Shown here piece after piece: positions 25,362 through 32,606 of a stretch of 40,002 nt of DNA (positions are counted from its first letter, which is position 1; the number at the start of each line of letters is the position of its first letter). The stretch is from NCBI GenBank assembly GCA_015523445.1, contig WAKG01000115.1, forward strand, positions 1-40,002, written 5' to 3'. A program made the translations under genes and the position numbers. The DNA is from Desulfurococcales archaeon. GTDB lineage: Archaea > Thermoproteota > Thermoprotei_A > Sulfolobales > Acidilobaceae. The notes below the pieces were generated by a model, which did no database searches, had not been told where the DNA came from, and saw only the letters and a list, made by a program, of their open reading frames with translations.

Positions 25362-25655
25362 CTAGCGTGGTGGCAGGAGTAGGCTCCTGCATTCTCCCCC
25401 TGTTCCCCTTTCTAGGTGCGCCCTGTGTATGCAGCAGGTTGCAACTCCCTCGCCGCTGGGGTCTTGTATGTCCACTAGTATGTACTCTCCCTCTATCCTG
25501 GCCTTAAGGTTGTGGGGCCTCCTGGATATGTTCCTGACTGTGACTTCTAGGGTCTTGCCCTGGTATGTTATCCTGATCTTTGCATTGTAGAGCTTGTTCC
25601 CCGCCTCCTCTATGGCTAGGAGTTGGGCTGTTGGTGTATACACGCCGACCATCAT
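25362..25655 (-). CDS. Small uncharacterised protein (97 residues)
   Basis: No family recognised. The sequence alternates short strands (KIRITYQGKTLEVTVRNI, LKARIEGEYILVDIQD) and may be a small beta-barrel. It ends in a segment with three Cys (TCCIHRAHLERGTGGEC). No signal peptide or membrane helix. ATG25655 and ATG25652 are both possible. A TATA-like GGTATTTAACC (25683-25693) suggests a start near 25661, so it is near-leaderless and independently transcribed. It lies between the propeller gene and the NfeD pair. Confidence 0.55.
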   Translation of the reverse strand: MMVGVYTPTAQLLAIEEAGNKLYNAKIRITYQGKTLEVTVRNISRRPHNLKARIEGEYILVDIQDPSGEGVATCCIHRAHLERGTGGECRSLLLPPR

Positions 25656-25705
25656 ATATATTTATATGTTAGAATTTTGCTGGTTAAATACCTTACCGGG
25701 AAACC

Positions 25706-26068
25706 CTAGCCGCTACACCCCTCCCTAACCCGCTCAACCAGCTCCCTACACTCCCCCAACCTCCTCCTAGACGTTATAGAGCCGGAGCTAGCCGCCCTCT
25801 CGAGAGCCTCAACCACCCTACACAGGAACTCCTCTAGACCAACACCGGCTAAAGCCAGAGCCCTCTCCAAGCCTAGAGGCCTAGTAAAGGTGTTCATGAA
25901 TGGGAGGGTCTCATCAAGTATTATTGTGCGTAGCCCCACTCCTATACTGTTATTAGCAATAACCGCTTTATCCCTAGAGACCGGTATATGAACCTCATAA
26001 TCTCCTGGAGGTGGAGCCAGGCACCTGACCAGCTCCTCACCCTGAAGGCCCTCGCATGGACACGCCAT
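25706..26068 (-). CDS. Uncharacterised protein paired with NfeD
   Basis: A 120-residue protein with no family that I know. It starts MACPCEGLQGEELVRCL (Cys3, Cys5, Cys16), has a central VIANNSIGVGLRTIILDETLP and a helical C-terminal half (ERALALAGVGLEEFLCRVVE). No membrane segment. Its ATG overlaps the stop of the NfeD gene by one base (TAATG), which implies translational coupling and perhaps a shared function. Stomatin/SPFH proteins, the usual NfeD partners, look nothing like this. Confidence 0.6.
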   Translation of the reverse strand: MACPCEGLQGEELVRCLAPPPGDYEVHIPVSRDKAVIANNSIGVGLRTIILDETLPFMNTFTRPLGLERALALAGVGLEEFLCRVVEALERAASSGSITSRRRLGECRELVERVREGCSG

Positions 26069-26454
26069 TACTCCTCAGCCTCCACGATAAGGGTTAGGTC
26101 CTCCATTGATTTCACCCTAACTATAGACCCCTTTGGTATCACCCCTCCAGCCGAGACCGCCCTCCACAATTCCCCACCAACAATCACCATGCCCTCCGGG
26201 TCTAGATCCTCCACAACCCTCCCCCTAGCACCTATTAGGGCCTCGGGGCCCACCTTTACCTCCCGGGAGTGGGCCTCCACAACCTTGTATACTAGGAAGG
26301 CGGTGGCGGCGCCTAGACCTGCTAGGATCACTAGTGCCTGGGCTAGGCTTATCGTCCCGCTCGTGTAGAGAATATAGACTCCTATGCTGATAAGTAGGAT
26401 GATCACAGCAGCCTCATCTATCACCGCTAATAGTGCCTCTAGTACTTTACCCAA
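26068..26454 (-). CDS. NfeD-like membrane protein with C-terminal OB-fold
   Basis: A 128-residue protein. Two hydrophobic helices (about 15-31 and 36-58) anchor it in the membrane. Residues about 72-126 form the small OB-like beta barrel of NfeD C-terminal domains: LIGARGRVVEDLDPEGMV, GELWRAVSAGG, then IPKGSIVRVKSMEDLTL. NfeD proteins usually work beside stomatin/SPFH proteins or a membrane serine protease. Neither is found here, and the short protease-less form fits the NfeD1b-like class. A minus-strand TATA (ATATAAC, near 26487-26492) predicts a start near 26463, giving a short leader. Confidence 0.8.
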   Translation of the reverse strand: MGKVLEALLAVIDEAAVIILLISIGVYILYTSGTISLAQALVILAGLGAATAFLVYKVVEAHSREVKVGPEALIGARGRVVEDLDPEGMVIVGGELWRAVSAGGVIPKGSIVRVKSMEDLTLIVEAEE

Positions 26455-26506
26455 CCCGGCGTCCCCTGGCCTCGACTATAGAGGGTTATATGGTGCTGGA
26501 TTTTAG

Positions 26507-26534
26507 GGTAGCGTGCACCTACGTCCACGCTACC
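26507..26534. repeat. 9-bp perfect inverted repeat between nfeD and the CBS operon
   Basis: GGTAGCGTG (26507-26515) and CACGCTACC (26526-26534) are exact reverse complements around a 10-base loop, extendable by a G-T pair. It lies in a 196-base divergent gap: about 15 bases upstream of the nfeD TATA box and about 55 bases before the plus-strand TATA region of the CBS genes. A dimeric-regulator operator is plausible. A structured RNA is also possible. Confidence 0.6.
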
Positions 26535-26569
26535 TGTACCACCGCAATTGAAAATGTCAGCACTGTTAA

Positions 26570-26602
26570 ACTTAAAAGCCTAGATTATACTATATTATAT
26601 TA
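26570..26602 (+). promoter_or_regulatory. Probable promoter of the CBS operon
   Basis: Two AT-rich TATA candidates occur: CTTAAAAG (26570-26577) and ACTATATTATATTA (26589-26602). They would start transcripts near 26600 or 26620. Either leaves a 30-50 base leader before GTG26651. The rest of the 26455-26650 gap holds the inverted repeat and no convincing gene. Confidence 0.4.
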
Positions 26603-26650
26603 CTGTGGTGGTGCCGCCTGCCCGCGTTATCCTCACTCAACAGAATCCAA

Positions 26651-27430
26651 GTGTCGAAACTCATGGACCCACGGCCCCTGAGCGTGCCCCCATCCAGCTC
26701 GGCGGCAACTGTCAGGAGGATCATGAGGGAGACCGGAGCCAGGGTTGTCCTAGTTGCTCATGAGGCTATGCTTGATGGATGGATCCCCCGGAGGCTTGCA
26801 CTGCTGGTGACGTCTAGGAAGACTACGGCCACAGCTAGGGACATCATGGAGGATCCTCCGGTAATAGTTTCACCCAGCGAGAGCGTGGCCTCCGCCCTCG
26901 AGTCCATGCTCCGTGTTGACGAGTGGTATGCCCCCGTAGTGGGGAATGGCATGATAGCCGGGCTACTAGGCCTAGAGCACGTTATAGCCGAGCATCTCCG
27001 CCTCAACCCAGGCCACCTGGCCAGCATAAGGCTCGACGAGGTCATGAGCAGGGATCCGCTCACCGCCAGCCCTGATGACTTCATAGCTAGTATATGGAGG
27101 ATTATGGTAGAGAGGAAGTATGCCGGGCTCCCCGTAGTTGACGATAGGGGTAGGCTAGTCGGGATCATAACCCAGTATGATCTTCTCAGGAAGGGTTACG
27201 CTAGGGTTGAGCTGACCAGCGAGGCGGGGCAGCATAGGGGGCCTAGGGTTAGAGAGGCTATGACCTACACGGTGCATTACCTCTACCCGTGGAGTAGCCT
27301 CGAGGAGGCGGCTAGGCTCGTAGCCGAGAGGGGATACGGGAGGATCCCGGTAGTCGAGGATGAGGCCTCCCGTAGGCTAGTGGGGATCGTGGATAGGGAG
27401 GATATAGTTAGGGCTGTGATGGGGTGGTAG
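26651..27430 (+). CDS. Four-CBS-domain protein, first of a triple operon
   Basis: A 259-residue protein made wholly of CBS domains, which bind adenine nucleotides as two-domain Bateman modules. CBS1 (about 3-50) is worn. CBS2 begins TARDIMEDPPVIVSPSES. CBS3 is DEVMSRDPLTASPDDF through GIITQYDLLRKGY. CBS4 runs from REAMTYTVHYLYPWSS to LVGIVDREDIVRAVMGW. No catalytic or DNA-binding domain is attached. GTG26651 and ATG26663 are candidate starts. The next gene begins inside its last codons (GTG27424) or 3 bases after its stop (GTG27433). Confidence 0.85.
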   Translation: MSKLMDPRPLSVPPSSSAATVRRIMRETGARVVLVAHEAMLDGWIPRRLALLVTSRKTTATARDIMEDPPVIVSPSESVASALESMLRVDEWYAPVVGNGMIAGLLGLEHVIAEHLRLNPGHLASIRLDEVMSRDPLTASPDDFIASIWRIMVERKYAGLPVVDDRGRLVGIITQYDLLRKGYARVELTSEAGQHRGPRVREAMTYTVHYLYPWSSLEEAARLVAERGYGRIPVVEDEASRRLVGIVDREDIVRAVMGW

Positions 27431-28428
27431 CGGTGGCCCGTAGACCCCCTGTGAGGAGGGTTCAGAGCGCCCGGGTCAGGAGTCCCGGGCCCGTCTCCAG
27501 GGTTATCCCCCGCTCCAGTCCTGAGGGGATCAGGTTGCTCCGTGCTGATGGCACACCTAACTGGAGCCAGAGGATCTATGAGAAGCCCGGGGAGGCTAGG
27601 CTCCTCGCATCCAGGCCTCCACGCTCCATAGTCTACAGCTCAACCATACTGGAGGCTGTGGAGGCTATAGCGGAGCACAGGGTCAGGGGGCTGGTAGTTG
27701 TGGACTCGAGGGACTCGCTTAAGGGTATACTTCTAACCACCGACATAATCAACTATCTAGGCGGAGGCGACTACTATAATATAGTGATTGCCAGGCATAA
27801 TAGGAGTATATTCAAGTCGCTTAGGAACGAGCTCGTACAATCCATATACAACCCATCCCCCATCTACGTCTATACAGACCAGAGTCTGGAGGATGTGTTG
27901 CACGCTATGATAGGTGAGGGTATCGGGCTTATCCCGGTAGTTTACGGGGATGGCACTGTTTATGGCGTGCTTACTGAGCACGACATGGTGAAGTACCTGG
28001 CTAGGAGGAGCGTTGGGAGGAGAGTCAGGGACTACATGACCACGCCTGTTGTAACTATAGATGCTGAGTCCACGATCAGGAGCGCGGCTAGGCAGATGGT
28101 CAGATACGGGTTCAGGAGGCTCCCTGTAGTCTCTGGCGGGGATTCCAGCGTCAAGGGGATGGTAACGGCCAAGGATTTAGTGGTCTTCTTCGGGAGCCAC
28201 GAGGCCCTCTCCAGGTCAACCACTGGCAACATAGAGGAAGCGCTTGAGACCCCTGTCTATGAGGTGATGCAGTCCGGGGTATATACTATAGATGCGGATG
28301 CCGACGTGGGCGAGGCCGCGTCTGCTATGATCGAGTATGGGGTCAGCAGCCTGCTGGTTACAGAGGAGGATAGTATAATAGGGATTATAACGGAGAGGGA
28401 CGTGCTCGTTTCCCTAGTTGTGGGGTGA
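27424..28428 (+). CDS. Four-CBS-domain protein with basic N-terminal tail, second of the operon
   Basis: 334 residues (331 from GTG27433, which follows GGGGTGG more comfortably). The first about 45 residues are Arg/Pro/Ser-rich and probably disordered (RRPPVRRVQSARVRSPGP); such a tail could contact nucleic acid or the ribosome. Four CBS domains follow: SIVYSSTILEAVEAIAEHR, PIYVYTDQSLEDVLHAM, VRDYMTTPVVTIDAESTI, and VYEVMQSGVYTIDADADV, the last closing with IIGIITERDVLVSLVVG. It overlaps the next gene by four bases (GTGA), so all three genes are translationally coupled. Confidence 0.85.
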   Translation: MVAVARRPPVRRVQSARVRSPGPVSRVIPRSSPEGIRLLRADGTPNWSQRIYEKPGEARLLASRPPRSIVYSSTILEAVEAIAEHRVRGLVVVDSRDSLKGILLTTDIINYLGGGDYYNIVIARHNRSIFKSLRNELVQSIYNPSPIYVYTDQSLEDVLHAMIGEGIGLIPVVYGDGTVYGVLTEHDMVKYLARRSVGRRVRDYMTTPVVTIDAESTIRSAARQMVRYGFRRLPVVSGGDSSVKGMVTAKDLVVFFGSHEALSRSTTGNIEEALETPVYEVMQSGVYTIDADADVGEAASAMIEYGVSSLLVTEEDSIIGIITERDVLVSLVVG

Positions 28429-29297
28429 CCAGCGTGGCTCCCAGGATCTCATCATATATGAGTACACCTGTACTCGCCGTAAGGCCCACCGACACCCTGG
28501 CCTACGCCAGGAACCTGATGCTGAAGAGGGACGTGGGCAGGCTGGTGGTGGTGGACTCAGATGAGAGGCTGGCCGGCATAATAACCCTGAGCGATATAAC
28601 TGAGGCACTAGTATCCAGGTTCCCCACTAGGACTATCGACACAATACTGGTTGAGGAGGTGATGACTAGGGACCCGATAACCATAGAGGCTACTAGGAGC
28701 ACCAAGACTGCTGCTCAGATAATGGTGAAGAGGAGGATAGGCGGCCTCCCAGTTGTGGATTCCGGGGGGAGCCTCCTGGGTATAGTGACGAGGAGCGACG
28801 TGGTTAGGGCCTTTGCCGACAAGTACAGGGGTAAGTTCACGGTGGGCGAGCTGATGCGCAGGACCTACGCTAGAGCGGAGAGGGGCCATAGCCTCTACTA
28901 TATATCCAGGCTCATCCAGTCAGACCCTGCCGGGAAGGTTATAATAGTCAACGAGGCTGGAAGGCCGATAGGTGTCATAGCGAAGAGGGATCTCGTATTC
29001 ACGAGGATCGATGCTACAGTCGCGGCTACAAGGGGGAAGGATAGGTATGTAAAGGTGAAGACGACCAGGAGATACGCACACAGGATGGTATCGGCTAGGG
29101 TCTACATAACTCCGATAGCTGAGGACATAATGACGCCCGACCCCATAGTGGCTAGGCCCAGTGATGACGCCGCCACAGCGGCAGGCCTCATGGTGAGGGA
29201 GGGGATCGGGGTTCTACCCGTCGTGGATGAGGATGGCTCGATGCTGGGAGTTTTCAGCAAGATCGAGGTTCTAGCAGCCTTCGCTTATAGAGCCTAG
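28425..29297 (+). CDS. Four-CBS-domain protein, third of the operon
   Basis: 290 residues. CBS1 has YMSTPVLAVRPTDTLAYA and GIITLSDITEAL. CBS2 has EVMTRDPITIEATRSTKTA and GIVTRSDVVRAFAD. CBS3 (about 140-190) is diverged, with VGELMRRTYARAERGHSLYY. CBS4 is EDIMTPDPIVARPSDDAATA to MLGVFSKIEVLAAF. A basic stretch, GKDRYVKVKTTRRYAHR, joins the third and fourth. GTG28425 overlaps the previous stop; GTG28434 is an alternative. The stop shares CTAG with the convergent ftsY stop. Confidence 0.85.
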   Translation: MTSVAPRISSYMSTPVLAVRPTDTLAYARNLMLKRDVGRLVVVDSDERLAGIITLSDITEALVSRFPTRTIDTILVEEVMTRDPITIEATRSTKTAAQIMVKRRIGGLPVVDSGGSLLGIVTRSDVVRAFADKYRGKFTVGELMRRTYARAERGHSLYYISRLIQSDPAGKVIIVNEAGRPIGVIAKRDLVFTRIDATVAATRGKDRYVKVKTTRRYAHRMVSARVYITPIAEDIMTPDPIVARPSDDAATAAGLMVREGIGVLPVVDEDGSMLGVFSKIEVLAAFAYRA

Positions 29298-30223
29298 CCT
29301 AGTATAGAGGAGGCGAACCTCTCAGGGTCAAACCTCTCTAGATCACGGTAGCCCTGGCCGACCCCCACATAGAGTATGGGCCTCCCCGTGGCCGCTGCTA
29401 CTGATATGGCGGTGCCACCCTTGACATCCGCATCCATCTTGGTGAGTATAACCCCGTCTACACCCACCTCCTCATTGAATCTCCTAGCCTGCTCAACCGC
29501 GTCATTCCCAGTCAGGCTATCCACTACCAAGACTTTCAGGTCGGGCCCCGCCACTCTAACGATCTTCCTCAGCTCCCCCATCAGGTCGTAGTCTACATGC
29601 ATCCTGCCAGCGGTATCCACGAGGACCACGCAGTAGCCCCGAGCTTTGGCATGATTTATGGCATCCACCGCCACGCTCGCAGGATCTCTGCCATAATCCC
29701 CCTTCACTACGGGTACTCCCAGCCTCTCTGCATGGGTTTCCAGCTGCTCCTGCGCCCCCGCCCTGAATGTGTCGGCTGCGGCCAGCACCGGGGTCATGCC
29801 TGCCTCCTTGAGCATTGCCGCAATCTTGGCTATAGTGGTTGTCTTCCCAACCCCGTTCACGCCCAAGAATACTACTACGAGTGGCTGCCCGGTCTTGCAC
29901 TTCTCGCGTGCAAGCTCCACTATGTCTGGGCCTGGCCTGCCAAGCTTTTCTAGTACCTTCCTCCTCACCGCCTCTACCACGATCTTCTCTACATCCTCGC
30001 CTCTCCTAACCTTGGAGCCGACTAGGCTCCTCCTTACCTCCTCCACTATCTCCTCAGCCACCTCGTAGGCCACGTCGGCCTCCACTAGGTTTATTAGGAA
30101 CTCCTCTAGAGCATCCTCTATGTCTGACTCGCTTATCGTCCTATAGGCTACCTTCTCCCCTACACCCGCCTTCAGGGCTGAGGCGGCACTAGTTATTGCC
30201 GCCTTGAGCCTGTTGAACACCAC
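29294..30223 (-). CDS. ftsY: Signal recognition particle receptor FtsY
   Basis: A 309-residue SRP GTPase that docks ribosome-SRP complexes at the membrane. The N domain is a four-helix bundle (about 1-105). The G domain carries P-loop GVNGVGKTTT (121-130), the I-box motif DTFRAGAQEQL (151-161), DTAGR (203-207), the guanine-specificity TKMD (261-264) and GGTAIS. The terminal LERFDPERFASSILG is FtsY-type, and the M domain of SRP54 is absent. GTG30223 starts 11 bases after the prefoldin stop, making it the last gene of the translation cluster here. Confidence 0.95.
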   Translation of the reverse strand: MVFNRLKAAITSAASALKAGVGEKVAYRTISESDIEDALEEFLINLVEADVAYEVAEEIVEEVRRSLVGSKVRRGEDVEKIVVEAVRRKVLEKLGRPGPDIVELAREKCKTGQPLVVVFLGVNGVGKTTTIAKIAAMLKEAGMTPVLAAADTFRAGAQEQLETHAERLGVPVVKGDYGRDPASVAVDAINHAKARGYCVVLVDTAGRMHVDYDLMGELRKIVRVAGPDLKVLVVDSLTGNDAVEQARRFNEEVGVDGVILTKMDADVKGGTAISVAAATGRPILYVGVGQGYRDLERFDPERFASSILG

Positions 30224-30234
30224 CCCCAGGCCAC

Positions 30235-30672
30235 CTACTGGCTCCCCTGCCTAGCCTGGGCCTGCTGGGCCAGGGCTAGCTGCTGCAGGAGGGCCTGGTA
30301 CTGCTCGTAGAGGCTTGTAAGGTCCTTGAGCTGCTTTGTGGCCTCGCTTATGCTCCTGGAGACCCTCTCCTCCTTCTCTTCCAGTATCTTGAGGGCCTTC
30401 TCCCTGGGAAGCCTGGCATATATGCCCATACCTAGGTGTACAAGGAACCTATCCCTGTCCTTGGCCTCTACTAGTGCGATCGCATTCATGTTCGGGTCTA
30501 GAGGAGCCAGCACGGGCTCCTCGGTGCTTGCTATGGCCTCTATGCTCTGCTTCGACCTGTGTATGTTGTCCCTGGTAGCTGTCAGCTCGGCCAGTATGCC
30601 TTGGAGCTTGTTTATCTGGGCCTCTATGGCCTGCACCTGGGCTATGAGCGCCCTAGGATCTACCTGCGCCAT
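30235..30672 (-). CDS. pfdA: Prefoldin alpha subunit
   Basis: A protein of about 145 residues with two long helical coiled-coil arms (about 8-45 and 103-140) joined by beta hairpins (VLAPLDPNMNAIALVEAK, FLVHLGMGIYARLP). This is the alpha-class prefoldin layout. Two alpha and four beta subunits form a jellyfish-like holdase that passes unfolded proteins to the thermosome. The ATG at 30672 overlaps the LX stop (TAATG), which sets the start; the GTG at 30687 would lie inside the LX gene. A Gln-rich tail ends the protein. Confidence 0.92.
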   Translation of the reverse strand: MAQVDPRALIAQVQAIEAQINKLQGILAELTATRDNIHRSKQSIEAIASTEEPVLAPLDPNMNAIALVEAKDRDRFLVHLGMGIYARLPREKALKILEEKEERVSRSISEATKQLKDLTSLYEQYQALLQQLALAQQAQARQGSQ

Positions 30673-30935
30673 TACTCCTTCACCCACCTTGTCAGGGCTG
30701 CTAGCCTGTGGATCCTGAGGTCATCCACCTCCTCCAGCGAGACCTCCTCGACGCTCCTTATCCTTATATGGTACCGCCTCAGCTTGTGCCTGCTACCCAG
30801 CTCAGAGTAGACCTTCTCCACGGCATGCTCCGGCTTGAGGGCCCTAACGTATATGGTGAACTTCCTCCACTCGGGGAACCGGTCGTGGGAGAGCATCATC
30901 TCCCCCGACACCTTGAATACCTTGACCTCGCTCAC
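30672..30935 (-). CDS. rplX: Large-subunit ribosomal protein LX (L18a/L20a family)
   Basis: An 87-residue ribosomal protein matching the archaeal LX family, related to half of eukaryotic L18a. [20 protein letters not shown] and [23 protein letters not shown] are family hallmarks, and [13 protein letters not shown] follows. The start GTG30935 overlaps the aIF6 stop by four bases (GTGA). The order aIF6-LX-prefoldin-FtsY is a known crenarchaeal arrangement. Confidence 0.92.
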   Translation of the reverse strand: MSEVKVFKVSGEMMLSHDRFPEWRKFTIYVRALKPEHAVEKVYSELGSRHKLRRYHIRIRSVEEVSLEEVDDLRIHRLAALTRWVKE

Positions 30936-31618
30936 TCCACACCACCTCCCAGGGCCATCTGTATCCTAGCCAGCTCGGGGCCGCGGGTGTCCTCGCCAAC
31001 CACGGCGCCCCTACTGTTTGCTACTAGCCCGGTTCTAACGAAGGATACCCCGAAATTAACCGTTCCGGTTAGTATGGGAACCTTGAACAGGCTGGATAGC
31101 TCCTTCACCTCATCCTCGCTGGCATCCGGGTGAACCAGGCCACCGCGGTTGGTTACTACCAGTACCGAGCCGACGGTGAGTACCCCTGCTATACTCGTCT
31201 TGACCACCTCCACGCCCAGCGCATCCTGTATCGCCTTGACAGTCTCATCCTCCAGCTGGGGATAGACCACTGCCGCCCTATCATTAGCCGCGACCAGGTT
31301 CCCCAACGCGTTGTTCCTAGTCTCAACCACCACTACATTGACGTCGCCCAGTGCCTCCTTTATCCTCTTAACCTCCTCCAAGTCGCTGGTCTTGGGTAGT
31401 AGGACTGCATTGCTATTGCCAGCAGCCATCACCCCTACAAGCCTGGTCCCGGATACCGGGGTCCTAACAACTGGAACCCCCGTGACCTCTTCTATCCTCC
31501 TAGCCTCCTCCCCCGTTATGTCGGGTGATGCTAGGACGTAGGAGTCGGTGGCGTGAAGGTAAACGCCCACGTTGGAGTTGCCGTGGATGTTCATGAGGGC
31601 CACGTCGAACCTTGCCAT
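30932..31618 (-). CDS. eif6: Translation initiation factor aIF6
   Basis: About 228 residues. aIF6 binds the large ribosomal subunit and keeps it from joining the small one. The pentein-fold repeats are plain: [77 protein letters not shown] and [26 protein letters not shown] lies 7 bases before ATG31618, so the five codons upstream in the same frame are left out. It is co-transcribed with LX. Confidence 0.95.
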   Translation of the reverse strand: MARFDVALMNIHGNSNVGVYLHATDSYVLASPDITGEEARRIEEVTGVPVVRTPVSGTRLVGVMAAGNSNAVLLPKTSDLEEVKRIKEALGDVNVVVVETRNNALGNLVAANDRAAVVYPQLEDETVKAIQDALGVEVVKTSIAGVLTVGSVLVVTNRGGLVHPDASEDEVKELSSLFKVPILTGTVNFGVSFVRTGLVANSRGAVVGEDTRGPELARIQMALGGGVE

Positions 31619-31682
31619 CGTGACGCACCTCAACCATTAGACCGGCCGGAGAGGTTCCTTTGCCCCCGTAGTGGGTGGCTGG

Positions 31683-32024
31683 CTACTTTGCCTCCTTGGG
31701 CTGATAGGTGCCGGGCCTCAGCTTTGGCCCGGCCAGCCTCACCCTAGCCACTAGTACCTCGGCCTCCTCCTTCTCCTCCTCGGAGAGCTTCTCCTTCTTA
31801 ACAGACACCAGGACCTTGATCCTCCTAGGGGGCTTCTCCCTGCCCCGAGACCAGATATAGTTATTTACCTCTGTATCGATTATGACGTGTTCAGCTCCTG
31901 TATGCCTCTCAACGAACCTGCGGAGCAACCTAACCGCTCTGTCGGCCCTGTTGGTCCTCCTACCCCAGTAGACCCTCTGGAGGGGGACTATATAGACGTA
32001 GTAGCCCTCTTTCCCCTTAGGCAT
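31683..32024 (-). CDS. rpl31e: Large-subunit ribosomal protein L31e
   Basis: About 113 residues. YYVYIVPLQRVYWGRRTNR and RAVRLLRRFVERHTGAEHVI are the conserved core; the segment NNYIWSRGREKPPRRIKVLV follows. A charged Glu/Lys helix (KKEKLSEEEKEEAEVLVAR) extends the C-terminus. ATG32024 is chosen over GTG32033 because GGGGTGA then lies at good distance. L39e ends 16 bases upstream. Confidence 0.93.
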   Translation of the reverse strand: MPKGKEGYYVYIVPLQRVYWGRRTNRADRAVRLLRRFVERHTGAEHVIIDTEVNNYIWSRGREKPPRRIKVLVSVKKEKLSEEEKEEAEVLVARVRLAGPKLRPGTYQPKEAK

Positions 32025-32040
32025 CACCGTCACCCCACTA

Positions 32041-32196
32041 CTACACCTTCAGCTTACTCCTCCTCCAATGCCTCCTCTTGGGGTTAAAGGTGTACCTCCT
32101 CATAGTCTTCACTATGACCCATGCTGGCACCGGGCTGTTACTCTTCAAGGCCCGGGCCAGCCTCAGCTTCCTCCCGAGCGGCTTAGCCCTAGCCAT
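32041..32196 (-). CDS. rpl39e: Large-subunit ribosomal protein L39e
   Basis: A 51-residue, very basic protein read directly from the minus strand: start [20 protein letters not shown], centre [20 protein letters not shown], end [10 protein letters not shown]. This is the L39e signature (PVPAWV, then RRxWRRxKL-like) at the family's normal length. L39e lines the peptide exit tunnel. A GAGGTG lies about 9 bases before ATG32196. It sits between the PDCD5 and L31e genes, where crenarchaea usually have it. Confidence 0.93.
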   Translation of the reverse strand: MARAKPLGRKLRLARALKSNSPVPAWVIVKTMRRYTFNPKRRHWRRSKLKV

Positions 32197-32210
32197 CCCA
32201 TGCCACACCT

Positions 32211-32567
32211 CTACTTCCTCTTGAACTTAATCTCGAAGCTGCGCCGGCTCCTTGAGTCCAGCTCTAATAATATAGCCTTTACCTGGTCATCCCCTACCGG
32301 AGGTGATAGACGGCCTGCCTGGACTAGCTGGAGTATCACATCCTCCGCTGCCCTGGCTAGCTCCGGCTTGACCAGCCTTATGTTTGCTAGCCTGCTCCTG
32401 GCCTCCTCGGTCAGTATGCTCCTGAGTAGGGCCTGCCTCCTAGCCTCCATCTCTGCCTCTAGCTGCTTCCTCCTTTCCTCCTCCTCTAGCTGCTTCCTCA
32501 TCTCAAGCAGCTTCCTCCTCCGTATCGCCTCGAGCTCCTCGTCGTCGTATGGATACGACACTCCCAT
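32211..32567 (-). CDS. PDCD5-family DNA-binding protein
   Basis: 118 residues. A long charged N-terminal helix (about 9-48, rich in Glu/Arg, for example [20 protein letters not shown]) precedes a compact helical core with [20 protein letters not shown] and [20 protein letters not shown], the signature of the PDCD5/TFAR19 family. Archaeal members bind double-stranded DNA in vitro; the cellular role is unsettled. GGTGG precedes ATG32567. It has its own promoter at 32596-32606. Confidence 0.9.
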   Translation of the reverse strand: MGVSYPYDDEELEAIRRRKLLEMRKQLEEEERRKQLEAEMEARRQALLRSILTEEARSRLANIRLVKPELARAAEDVILQLVQAGRLSPPVGDDQVKAILLELDSRSRRSFEIKFKRK

Positions 32568-32595
32568 CCACCACCCTAACCCGGCCGCTTCCGGG

Positions 32596-32606
32596 GGTTA
32601 TAATTA
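32596..32606 (-). promoter_or_regulatory. TATA box of the PDCD5-L39e-L31e unit
   Basis: CTAATTATAAC on the minus strand, centred about 34 bases before ATG32567, predicts a start near 32575. It lies at the very end of the large membrane-protein gene and would let the ribosomal genes be expressed independently of it. Confidence 0.45.

Noticed and set aside
26433-26681. 82-codon frame across the nfeD/CBS gap
   Set aside because: It crosses two promoters and the inverted repeat, has a Cys/Thr-rich unlikely sequence and ends inside the CBS gene.
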